This document shows, in pieces, positions 1 to 5,231 of a stretch of 5,484 bases of DNA (within the stretch, counting starts at the first letter, position 1; the number at the start of each line of letters is the position of its first letter). The position numbers were made by a program, and so were the translations under genes. Origin of the DNA: JANRLJ01 sp034437895 (lineage in GTDB: Bacteria > Chloroflexota > Anaerolineae > Aggregatilineales > Phototrophicaceae). The DNA lies in NCBI GenBank assembly GCA_034437895.1, contig DAOTTO010000586.1:1-5484 (forward strand), written 5' to 3'. Below the pieces are notes generated by a model, which saw only the letters and a list, made by a program, of their open reading frames with translations, had not been told where the DNA came from and did not search any database.

Positions 1-6
1 TACTGT

Positions 7-1638
7 TTAGTATTCCGGCATCTGGGGCGCGCCGCCGCCCCGGTTTTCTTCCGGCACGTCGGTAATCAGCGCTTCGGTTGTCAGGATCATGCTGGCAATC
101 GAGGCCGCATTTTCCACCGCGCCGCGTGTCACTTTGGCGGGATCAGGGATGCCCGCTTCGATCATGTCCACATATTCGTTGGTCATGACATTGTAGCCAA
201 TGCGGTGATTCTTCTTCAGTTTCTGCTGACGGCGGACGTTATCAATAATGACCGCACCATCTTCACCAGCATTCGACGCAATCTTACGCATGGGGGCTTC
301 CAACGCTTTGCGGAGGATGCTTACGCCGGTGTTTTCGTCTTCGGTACGCAGTTTGAAGTTCAGCAGGGAGGCGATAGCGTTCACTAGCGCCACACCGCCG
401 CCGGGGACAACGCCTTCTTCAACCGAGGCGCGGGCAGCGCTCAAGGCATCTTCAACGCGATGTTTCTTTTCCTTCAGTTCGGTTTCGGTGGCTGCACCGA
501 CGCGGATAATCGCCACGCCGCCGGAGAGCTTCGCCAAACGTTCCTGAAGTTTTTCTTTGTCATAGTCGCTGGTGCTGAGTTCGATTTCCTTACGGATTTC
601 TTCGATGCGACCCTTAATACCGGCCTCATCACCCTGACCATCGACGATGACGGTGTTTTCTTTATCGCTCACGACTTTGCCAGCGCGGCCCAAGTCTTGC
701 AGCGTCACGGTTTCCAGTTTGCGTCCGGTTTCTTCGCTGATGACGGTTCCGCCCGTGAGGATGGAAATGTCGCGCAGCATAGCCTTACGACGATCACCGA
801 AGCCAGGAGCCTTGATCGCCAGAACATTCAGCATCCCGCGCAATTTGTTCAGCACGAGGGTCGCCAGCGCTTCGCCATCAACATCTTCAGAGATGATGAC
901 CAGTTCGCGCTTGCCAATCTGGACGAGTTTTTCCAGCACAGGCACGATGTCTTGCGCGGCGCTGATCTTCTTGTCGTAGATCAGGACGTAAGCATCATTT
1001 ATGACGGCTTCCATCGATTCGGGGCTGGTGATGAAGTACGGGCTGATGTAGCCACGATCAAACTGCATACCTTCCACGTATTCGGTTTCGAATTGCAGAC
1101 CGCGTGATTCTTCAACCGTCACCACGCCGTCCTTGCCGACTTTATCCATAACTTCCGCGATCAAGTTGCCGATTTCGCTGTCCTGCGCGGACACGCTGGC
1201 GACGTTGGCAATTTCTTCCTTAGTGTCGATGGGGGTGGCTTGTTCGAGGATATTCTTGGCGACGACTTCAGCCGCAGCCATGATACCGCGCTTGAGCAGC
1301 ATCGGGTTTGCGCCAGCGGCGACGTTCTTCAGACCTTCGCGCACGATCGCCTGTGCCAACACGGTGGCGGTGGTCGTCCCATCACCAGCGATGTCGTTGG
1401 TCTTGGTGGCGGCTTCCTTCAAAAGCTGTGCGCCCATGTTCTCATACGGGTCTTCCAGCTCGATTTCTTTCGCAACGGTCACGCCGTCATGGGTGACGGT
1501 GGGTGCGCCGAATTTTTTGTCGAGTGCGACATTACGACCCTTGGGGCCAAGGGTGGTGCTGACGGCATCCGCGACGGCATCTACGCCAGCGAGTAACTTG
1601 CGACGGGCTTCATCTTTAAAAATGAGTTGTTTAGGCAT
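7..1638 (-). CDS. groL: Chaperonin GroEL (Hsp60, 60 kDa subunit)
   Basis: ATP-driven cytoplasmic chaperonin; the family forms double heptameric rings that encapsulate unfolded proteins under the GroES lid. The 543-residue protein is full length and collinear with the family. Visible: the N-terminal nucleotide loop LGPKGRNV (residues 30-37), the ATP-binding DGTTT with the metal/catalytic Asp86, the apical domain at about 190-375 including YISPYF and KAPGFGDRRK, the hydrolytic Asp397 in RVEDAL, the cpn60 signature ARASVEEGVVPGGG (402-415), and the C-terminal nucleotide contact EAGIPDP (494-500). The ATG at 1636-1638 is preceded by TAAGGA (1648-1653) with a 9-base gap, and the protein begins like other GroELs. 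It follows groES by 112 bases with no convincing promoter of its own, so it is probably co-transcribed and under the same CIRCE control. The C-terminus ends GGGAPQMPEY rather than the flexible GGM repeats of the E. coli protein, a difference seen in other phyla too. Stop is TAA. Confidence 0.98.
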   Translation of the reverse strand: MPKQLIFKDEARRKLLAGVDAVADAVSTTLGPKGRNVALDKKFGAPTVTHDGVTVAKEIELEDPYENMGAQLLKEAATKTNDIAGDGTTTATVLAQAIVREGLKNVAAGANPMLLKRGIMAAAEVVAKNILEQATPIDTKEEIANVASVSAQDSEIGNLIAEVMDKVGKDGVVTVEESRGLQFETEYVEGMQFDRGYISPYFITSPESMEAVINDAYVLIYDKKISAAQDIVPVLEKLVQIGKRELVIISEDVDGEALATLVLNKLRGMLNVLAIKAPGFGDRRKAMLRDISILTGGTVISEETGRKLETVTLQDLGRAGKVVSDKENTVIVDGQGDEAGIKGRIEEIRKEIELSTSDYDKEKLQERLAKLSGGVAIIRVGAATETELKEKKHRVEDALSAARASVEEGVVPGGGVALVNAIASLLNFKLRTEDENTGVSILRKALEAPMRKIASNAGEDGAVIIDNVRRQQKLKKNHRIGYNVMTNEYVDMIEAGIPDPAKVTRGAVENAASIASMILTTEALITDVPEENRGGGAPQMPEY

Positions 1639-1706
1639 TGTTGATTATCCTTACTTAATTTTGTCTATCGGTGAGTTTGAGTAACAAGTGAAAAGTAGAA
1701 GGTCAC

Positions 1707-1753
1707 GAGTGATGGTTGAGAACCCTCAGCGCATCGCTCATAGCCCATCACTA
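1707..1753 (-). other. groES-groEL intercistronic hairpin region
   Basis: Seen in sequence: AGTGATGG at 1708-1715 is an exact inverted repeat of CCATCACT at 1745-1752, the latter overlapping the groES stop codon (1751-1753). The same 1708-1715 segment can instead pair with an inner arm at 1732-1738, and TGAG/CTCA (1717-1720 and 1725-1728) forms a tight inner stem around a 4-base loop. In the groESL transcript the outer 8-bp stem is perfect, whereas the inner long stem carries two A-C mismatches and a bulge. No U-tract follows, so it is not a classical terminator. Inferred role: mRNA processing, stability or differential expression of the two cistrons. Confidence 0.4.
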
Positions 1754-2047
1754 CTCTTCGATTACGCCCAACACATCAGTTTCTTTCATGATGAGCAGCT
1801 TCTTGCCGTCCAGTTTGATTTCGGTGCCAGCATATTTGGCGAATAAGATGAGATCGCCGACTTTTACGTCCATCGGGATGCGTTCACCGTCTTCATCATA
1901 ACGACCTGCACCCGCCGCCAGCACATTGCCGCGTTGGGGTTTTTCTTTAGCAGTTTCCGGCAGCAGCAGGCCGCCAGCAATAGTTTCTTCCTGTTCAACG
2001 GGTTCGACTAACAAGCGATCCCCCAACGGGCGAATGTTCATAGCCAT
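1751..2047 (-). CDS. groS: Co-chaperonin GroES (Hsp10)
   Basis: Seven-subunit lid of the GroEL chamber, cytoplasmic. The 98-residue length is normal. It shows the N-terminal signature IRPLGDRLLVEP (5-16), the mobile loop at about 17-35 with the GroEL-contacting hydrophobic triplet LLL (27-29, usually I-V-L or similar) in GGLLLPETAKEKPQ, the roof loop near GRYDEDGER (48-56), and the C-terminal strand set VGDLILFAKYAGTEIKLDG followed by LLIMKETDVLGVIEE. The start at 2045-2047 has AAGGAG at 2057-2062 with a 9-base gap; a second in-frame ATG two codons on lies 15 bases from the same site and is less likely. It is the first gene of the groES-groEL unit, about 72 bases downstream of the predicted transcription start, with a CIRCE-type operator in the leader. 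Stop is TAG. Confidence 0.98.
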   Translation of the reverse strand: MAMNIRPLGDRLLVEPVEQEETIAGGLLLPETAKEKPQRGNVLAAGAGRYDEDGERIPMDVKVGDLILFAKYAGTEIKLDGKKLLIMKETDVLGVIEE

Positions 2048-2056
2048 AATGTGTTT

Positions 2057-2062
2057 CTCCTT
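2057..2062 (-). promoter_or_regulatory. groES ribosome binding site
   Basis: The minus strand reads AAGGAG, 9 bases before the ATG at 2047. It decides in favour of the first of two in-frame ATG codons (2047 rather than 2041). Confidence 0.8.
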
Positions 2063-2086
2063 AGTAGATGTGTTCGAGAGCAGATT

Positions 2087-2115
2087 TTTAGCAGTCGCAG
2101 ACTTAGACTGCTAAA
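2087..2115 (-). promoter_or_regulatory. CIRCE-type HrcA operator (variant)
   Basis: Perfect inverted repeat TTAGCAGTC (2088-2096), 9-base spacer, GACTGCTAA (2106-2114), extended by one further T/A pair at 2087 and 2115. The known CIRCE consensus is TTAGCACTC-N9-GAGTGCTAA; geometry and 16 of 18 arm bases agree. The two differences are at symmetric positions (C7 to G, and its partner), so the palindrome is preserved. It lies just downstream of the predicted groES start site, the usual CIRCE position, so HrcA repression relieved by heat stress is expected. Confidence 0.88.
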
Positions 2116-2125
2116 CTTCACTAGC

Positions 2126-2155
2126 AGTCTAGCATAATGGGGAGGAAATCGTCAA
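2126..2155 (-). promoter_or_regulatory. groESL promoter (extended -10)
   Basis: Reading leftwards on the minus strand: TTGACG (2155-2150), an 18-base spacer, then TAGACT (2131-2126) preceded by TGC, giving an extended -10 TGn element. The start of transcription would fall near 2119, placing the CIRCE repeat at the beginning of the leader. This is a sigma-70-type housekeeping promoter with repressor control, the usual arrangement for CIRCE operons. Confidence 0.72.
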
Positions 2156-2239
2156 GAATTGGTTTGGATTTCTAGCAATGTTCTTATGTTGGTGCTAATG
2201 CGAGATAGGGGGATTTACCTGAGTGTTAAATGAGACAGG

Positions 2240-2277
2240 TTCAAAAATGCCCCCTCACCGCGTCATAATAATATAAT
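2240..2277 (+). promoter_or_regulatory. Probable gap promoter
   Basis: Two overlapping possibilities. TTCAAA (2240-2245), 18 bases, CATAAT (2264-2269) is a moderate -35/-10 pair. A perfect TATAAT lies at 2272-2277 but has no recognisable -35 at the right distance. Either would start transcription at about 2276-2284, leaving a leader of about 50-58 bases before the gap ATG. Confidence 0.45.
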
Positions 2278-2289
2278 CCTCTGGGTTAC

Positions 2290-2302
2290 ACCTCCACGAG
2301 GT
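2290..2302 (+). other. Small hairpin in gap leader
   Basis: ACCTC-CAC-GAGGT is a perfect 5-bp stem with a 3-base loop, close to the predicted 5' end of the gap mRNA and 18 bases upstream of its Shine-Dalgarno site. A stem at the 5' end could protect the message from decay; that is inference only, and a stem this short can arise by chance. Confidence 0.25.
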
Positions 2303-2320
2303 TGAATTGTTGCATTCATG

Positions 2321-2326
2321 AAGGAG
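2321..2326 (+). promoter_or_regulatory. gap ribosome binding site
   Basis: AAGGAG, 7 bases before the ATG at 2334: a strong site that fixes the start, as expected for a highly expressed glycolytic enzyme. Confidence 0.85.
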
Positions 2327-2333
2327 ATCACAA

Positions 2334-3347
2334 ATGGCAAACATTGCAATTCACGGTTTTGGGCGTATTGGTCGGTCAGCGTTAAAAGTCGCGCTGAAAA
2401 ACAATCTCTTCACACCCGTTTCAATTTCGGACATTAAAGATGTCCCCTCATTGGCGGCACTGTTTGCCGTCGACTCCAACTATGGACGCTGGCACGAAAA
2501 AGTTGAAGGGACGGATAAAGGCTTTGTCATCGGTGGGCGCGAAATCGCCTATTACAACTCCGCGGAGGAACTTCCCGATTGGAAAGCGCTGGGGGTTGAT
2601 CTGGTAATCGACTGTACCGGACGCGCCGCCACGCGACCCGGCGCACAGGCACATATTGATCGTGGGGCGAAGCGCGTTTTGGTCAGTACAACCAGCAAAT
2701 CCCTGCAAGATACCGATGCCGTGCTGCTGGCGGGGATCAATATGAACACGTTTGATGCCGACAAACACAAGATCATCAGCATGGGAAGCTGCACAACCAA
2801 CGCCCTCGCTCCGGTAATTAAAGTGCTGATCGAAAACTACGGCATTGATTACGGCTTCTTCTCCACCATCCACGCCTACACCAATACCCAATCGCTGACC
2901 GATCAGCCGATGAAAGATCGGCGCGACTCGTGGGCGGCGGCTGAAAACATCATCCCGTCGTCATCCGGCGCGGCGAAAGCGCTGGGCTTCATCTGGAATG
3001 ACCTAAAAATGACGGGCAAGGCCTATCGCGTCCCGACTCGCACCGGCAGCATCGCCGAGATTAACGCTGTCCTTAAGCGCTCGGTCACAGCGGACGAAGT
3101 GCGCGATGCTTTCCGCAAAGCTGCGTCATCTGCTCCGCTGCAAGGCGTGATGGATGTGTTGGAAGACGAATGGGCATCGTCCCGCATCGTAGGCGACCCG
3201 CATTCCGCCATCATCGACCTGCCCCTGATTAATGTGATCGGCGATAATTTGGTGTCGGTAGCCTCGTGGTACGATAACGAAATGGGCTATGCCACCCGCC
3301 TTGCTGAAACCGCCGCCTTCCTTGTCGAAAAACGGGTAAATGCCTAA
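2334..3347 (+). CDS. gap: Type I glyceraldehyde-3-phosphate dehydrogenase
   Basis: Cytoplasmic enzyme that oxidises and phosphorylates glyceraldehyde 3-phosphate to 1,3-bisphosphoglycerate with NAD(P)+ in glycolysis, reversible in gluconeogenesis. The 337 residues match the usual length. Visible: Rossmann loop GFGRIGR (8-14); Asp33 in SDIKD at the adenine-ribose position, which argues for NAD; the catalytic motif GSCTTNALAP with nucleophile Cys153; His180 in TIHAYT; phosphate-site Thr183, Ser211 (usually Thr, in SSSGAAKA) and Arg232 (YRVPT); and Asn315 in WYDNEMGY. It departs from the common pattern in places: SCTTNCLAP has Ala for the second Cys, the S-loop reads TDQPMKDRRDSW in place of the common HKDLRRAR type, and the substrate-site strand reads RVPTRTGSIAEI. 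It is therefore a divergent subgroup, and erythrose-4-phosphate dehydrogenase is a less likely alternative. It is transcribed away from groESL and is convergent with the next gene; no pgk or tpi is adjacent. Confidence 0.93.
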   Translation: MANIAIHGFGRIGRSALKVALKNNLFTPVSISDIKDVPSLAALFAVDSNYGRWHEKVEGTDKGFVIGGREIAYYNSAEELPDWKALGVDLVIDCTGRAATRPGAQAHIDRGAKRVLVSTTSKSLQDTDAVLLAGINMNTFDADKHKIISMGSCTTNALAPVIKVLIENYGIDYGFFSTIHAYTNTQSLTDQPMKDRRDSWAAAENIIPSSSGAAKALGFIWNDLKMTGKAYRVPTRTGSIAEINAVLKRSVTADEVRDAFRKAASSAPLQGVMDVLEDEWASSRIVGDPHSAIIDLPLINVIGDNLVSVASWYDNEMGYATRLAETAAFLVEKRVNA

Positions 3348-3360
3348 CATCTATTTTAAT

Positions 3361-3393
3361 GGTCAGCAGTTCAATTTTTGAATCTGCTCAGCC
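3361..3393. other. Imperfect hairpin just after gap
   Basis: Fourteen bases past the gap stop codon, AGCAG plus TTCAA (3365-3374) pairs with TTGAA plus CTGCT (3378-3382 and 3384-3388) around a TTT loop with one bulged T, and weaker pairing extends to 3361 and 3393. There is no T-run on either strand after it, so termination is uncertain; it may act as a 3' mRNA stabiliser. Confidence 0.35.
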
Positions 3394-3409
3394 ACTTTGC
3401 CAGATTAGC

Positions 3410-3443
3410 CATCGGTTGTGCTATCTCATAGCACTTACCGATG
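3410..3443. terminator. Strong hairpin between convergent genes
   Basis: CATCGGT (3410-3416) plus GTGCTAT (3418-3424) pairs fully with ATAGCAC (3428-3434) plus ACCGATG (3437-3443): 14 base pairs, a small T/TT internal loop and a CTC apical loop. It sits between the convergent gap (+) and STAS-like (-) genes, where a bidirectional terminator is expected. The plus-strand side is followed by a weakly T-rich stretch (TCTGTAGGTTTGCTT), the minus-strand side by none, so termination is likely but not textbook intrinsic. Confidence 0.5.
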
Positions 3444-3468
3444 TCTGTAGGTTTGCTTAGAAGGGCGC

Positions 3469-3879
3469 TTATTTCTGGCCTACGTTTTCCAACCAAGTTG
3501 TGGCTTTATCGAGATCCGTAAAAACCATAATCCGAATCCCCCTTACGTGAAAAGACTCGACAAATTCCGACATATTGACGCGCCCCATAAAGTCATCGGG
3601 TACGACGAGCGCCCAATATTTCCACCCGGCTGCGATTACTCTTGGCAACCAATCATCGTTGACCCACGCGCCATCTTCTTCACTATGAGGCCCAATCGCG
3701 CGGTTGTCTGAAAGCCACTTGATGGCTTTATGTTCCTTCAACAATTCAATGCCTGTGTTCAAAACGAGCCTGAGATTTTTACTATCGAGTAAGCTGTGGA
3801 ACTGATGATGAACAATTTTCTTGTCATCCTCGTAAATCAGCGTGGCATAACGGTTATCTATGATTGTAATGGTCGACAT
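3469..3879 (-). CDS. Hypothetical protein, STAS/SpoIIAA-like
   Basis: A 136-residue soluble protein with no signal peptide or membrane segment; function unknown. The N-terminus (3-28) reads as successive beta strands with a turn at EDDK, followed by a helix around LNTGIELLKEH (40-50), a strand/helix block KWLSDNRAIGP (54-64), a Trp-rich central block WVNDDWLPRVIAAGWKYWAL (72-91), NMSEFVESF (102-110), strand IRIMVF (115-120) and a final helix DLDKATTWLENV. The alternating strand-helix order and the ending FTDLDKATTWL resemble small STAS/SpoIIAA-like proteins found as stand-alone genes in Bacteroidota, Chloroflexota and Cyanobacteria; this is recognition by pattern and not by search. The ATG at 3877-3879 has GGAGGAG (3884-3890) in front; an ATG at 3890-3892 is out of frame. 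It is divergent from the RNA ligase gene and shares its AT-rich upstream region, but no functional link is shown. I see no convincing promoter for it. Stop is TAA. Confidence 0.82.
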   Translation of the reverse strand: MSTITIIDNRYATLIYEDDKKIVHHQFHSLLDSKNLRLVLNTGIELLKEHKAIKWLSDNRAIGPHSEEDGAWVNDDWLPRVIAAGWKYWALVVPDDFMGRVNMSEFVESFHVRGIRIMVFTDLDKATTWLENVGQK

Positions 3880-3883
3880 AATG

Positions 3884-3890
3884 CTCCTCC
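3884..3890 (-). promoter_or_regulatory. Ribosome binding site of the STAS-like gene
   Basis: The minus strand reads GGAGGAG, with GGAGG 6 bases before the ATG at 3879. It is a near-ideal site that fixes the start and supports this being a genuine, translated gene. Confidence 0.75.
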
Positions 3891-4010
3891 ATGAAAATAC
3901 GCTAATCTGACTATTTAAATTATCGCCGCAATCCTAAAAAAATAATCATTGAGAAATTTAATCTTTTTTAAATTAACATTAAATGTCCGCACCCCATGTT
4001 AGATTCATAC

Positions 4011-4040
4011 CTTTATTGACCCTTTATGATCTTTATTGAC
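4011..4040 (+). repeat. Direct repeat CTTTATTGAC, 20-bp period
   Basis: CTTTATTGAC occurs at 4011-4020 and 4031-4040, with the related CTTTATGAT (4022-4030) between them, so the unit recurs about every 10 bases on one face of the helix. The second copy supplies the -35 (TTGAC) of the ligase promoter. This could be a binding site for a regulator at the promoter, or a promoter duplication. Confidence 0.6.
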
Positions 4041-4064
4041 TTTTAAAGTATCCTCTCTTATAGT
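4036..4064 (+). promoter_or_regulatory. Promoter of the RNA ligase gene
   Basis: TTGACT (4036-4041), exactly 17 bases, TATAGT (4059-4064): five of six matches at each box. Transcription would begin near 4071, leaving a leader of about 27 bases. The region upstream (3935-3985) is rich in A and T runs and could act as an UP element. Confidence 0.78.
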
Positions 4065-4085
4065 AGCATTTATTTAAGGATAGTT

Positions 4086-4091
4086 AGGGGG
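4086..4091 (+). promoter_or_regulatory. Ribosome binding site for the TTG start
   Basis: AGGGGG lies 6 bases before TTG at 4098. A better-matching AAGGA at 4076-4080 is too far away. No ATG lies in frame nearby; the next candidate, GTG at 4119, has no site and would remove the first beta strand of the N-terminal domain. Confidence 0.55.
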
Positions 4092-4097
4092 CTTACT

Positions 4098-5162
4098 TTG
4101 AGTATATTTGCAGTTACGGTGGAGCGTATCGGGCGCGTCTGGAAACACGAAAACGCCGATTTGCTGGATATGGCATCGCTCGACGGCAAGGAATATGATT
4201 TTGTGGTCGGTAAAGACCAGTTCGTGCCGGGCGAGGTGGTGATTTATTTTCCAGTGGACAGCATCCTGCCGGAATGGATTTCCAGCACGCTCAATCTGAC
4301 GGGCAAACTCGCCGGGAAAGACAAGAATCGCGTCAAGACGGTTCGCTTGCGCGGCAATATCTCACAGGGTGTGGTATGCAAGCCGAGTCAGCTTGCGCCC
4401 ACTATCTCCGCCGAGTCGCTGCTCCAAGTCGGCGATGATCTGACGGAAACGCTCGGCGTGACCAAATATGACCCGCCGCCGATTTCGTCGCGCTGGGGCA
4501 ATCTCGCGCCGCTACCGCTGCTTGTTAGCGCGTATGACATCGAGAGCGCACAGAACTTCGTCGATATCGTCGAGCGCCTGATGGACGAACCGTGCTACAT
4601 CACCGAAAAACTGGAAGGCTCACACTGGTCAGCGACCATTTACGCCGATGACACAATTATCGTCAGCCAGCGCAATTACCGCATTATCCCAGTAGAGGGT
4701 GGCGAGCATGATTGGTATAAAGTGCTGCGTCTACAGGGCTTGAACGAAACGCTTGAGCGTATGCTATACGATCTGGAAGCCACGCAAATCATCAAGGCGA
4801 TCACACTGCGCGGTGAAATGCTGGGGCCGGGTATTCAGGGTAATATCTATGGGCTGAAAGATCACGAAGTCCGCATCTTCGATATTGAAGTCGATGGAAG
4901 ATCACTTAATGCAGGCTATTTTTTGGAATGGGCGGCGCTCTATAACGTGCCTATCGTCCCGGCGTTAGCAGAGAACATCACCCTGCGCGAATGGCTGGAC
5001 GGACGCAGTTTGAAAGAGGCTTCGAATGGACAGTCGGCGTTAGCAAATGTGCTGCGTGAAGGGATTGTCATCAAACCGATGACGGAAAGCCGCGATGAGC
5101 GCATCGGGAGGGTGTTCATCAAGCAGCGCAGCCCGGAATATCTGGCGAAGTCGGATTTATAA
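4098..5162 (+). CDS. RNA ligase, Rnl5 / DRB0094-like family
   Basis: ATP-dependent ligase that joins 3'-OH and 5'-phosphate RNA ends via lysyl-AMP and RNA-adenylate intermediates; the characterised relative is Deinococcus radiodurans DraRnl, which seals nicks with a 3'-OH ribonucleotide end. The 354 residues fit the family. Residues 1 to about 125 form an OB-like N-terminal domain (AVTVERIGRVWKHENADLLDMASLDG, then FVPGEVVIYFPVDSILPEW, then VRLRGNISQGVV), characteristic of this family. The nucleotidyltransferase core follows: motif I EKLEGS with the adenylated Lys171 (Glu173 where many ligases have Asp or His), motif Ia-like SQRNYRI (190-196), motif III RGEMLGPGIQGNIYG (238-252), IIIa VRIFDIEVDG (258-267), motif IV EGIVIKP (321-327) and motif V RVFIKQRSPEYL (338-349). 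All catalytic elements are present, so it should be active. Start is TTG with AGGGGG upstream, under its own promoter. It stands alone, with no repair kinase or phosphatase adjacent, so its substrate is unknown; RNA repair is the best guess. Confidence 0.9.
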   Translation: MSIFAVTVERIGRVWKHENADLLDMASLDGKEYDFVVGKDQFVPGEVVIYFPVDSILPEWISSTLNLTGKLAGKDKNRVKTVRLRGNISQGVVCKPSQLAPTISAESLLQVGDDLTETLGVTKYDPPPISSRWGNLAPLPLLVSAYDIESAQNFVDIVERLMDEPCYITEKLEGSHWSATIYADDTIIVSQRNYRIIPVEGGEHDWYKVLRLQGLNETLERMLYDLEATQIIKAITLRGEMLGPGIQGNIYGLKDHEVRIFDIEVDGRSLNAGYFLEWAALYNVPIVPALAENITLREWLDGRSLKEASNGQSALANVLREGIVIKPMTESRDERIGRVFIKQRSPEYLAKSDL

Positions 5163-5188
5163 GTGCTGACCATGAAATCAGATCGCAT

Positions 5189-5202
5189 AGGTTATATAAC
5201 CT
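5189..5202. other. Perfect palindrome after ligase gene
   Basis: AGGTTATATAACCT is a 14-base perfect palindrome beginning 27 bases after the ligase stop codon; as RNA it forms a short AGGTT/AACCT stem. A T-rich stretch (GTTTTTATT, 5217-5225) follows 14 bases later, too far for a standard intrinsic terminator. It could be a weak terminator or a dimeric protein site. Confidence 0.4.
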
Positions 5203-5209
5203 GAGTTTC

Positions 5210-5231
5210 GGATAGTGTTTTTATTCTATCC
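5210..5231. other. Small inverted repeat with T-rich loop
   Basis: GGATAG (5210-5215) pairs with CTATCC (5226-5231) around a 10-base T-rich loop. It abuts the C-rich tract that follows. With the palindrome before it, it may contribute to ending ligase transcription, but no U-run follows the stem. Confidence 0.25.

Noticed and set aside
460..1107. Long open frame on the plus strand (215 codons) opposite groEL
   Set aside because: It is antisense to a strongly conserved groEL, with low-complexity composition rich in Phe and Asp and no ribosome site; a shadow of the GroEL codon pattern.
1133..1684. Plus-strand open frame of 183 codons opposite the groEL 5' end
   Set aside because: Ser/Ala-rich antisense shadow, crossing the groEL start with no plausible translation signal or recognisable domain.
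2221..2229. GAGTGTTAA resembling a right-hand CIRCE half-site upstream of gap
   Set aside because: No matching left arm at the required 9-base spacing; a lone 8-of-9 match is not enough.
2448..2891. Minus-strand open frame inside gap
   Set aside because: Antisense to the GAPDH coding sequence and not recognisable as a protein.
3955..3974. AT-only inverted repeat AATTTAA...TTAAATT
   Set aside because: In a stretch of almost pure A and T such symmetry is expected by chance, and the stem would be very weak.
4016..4021. First TTGACC repeat as a second ligase promoter
   Set aside because: No -10-like sequence at 16-19 bases; the nearest TAAAGT is 22 bases away.
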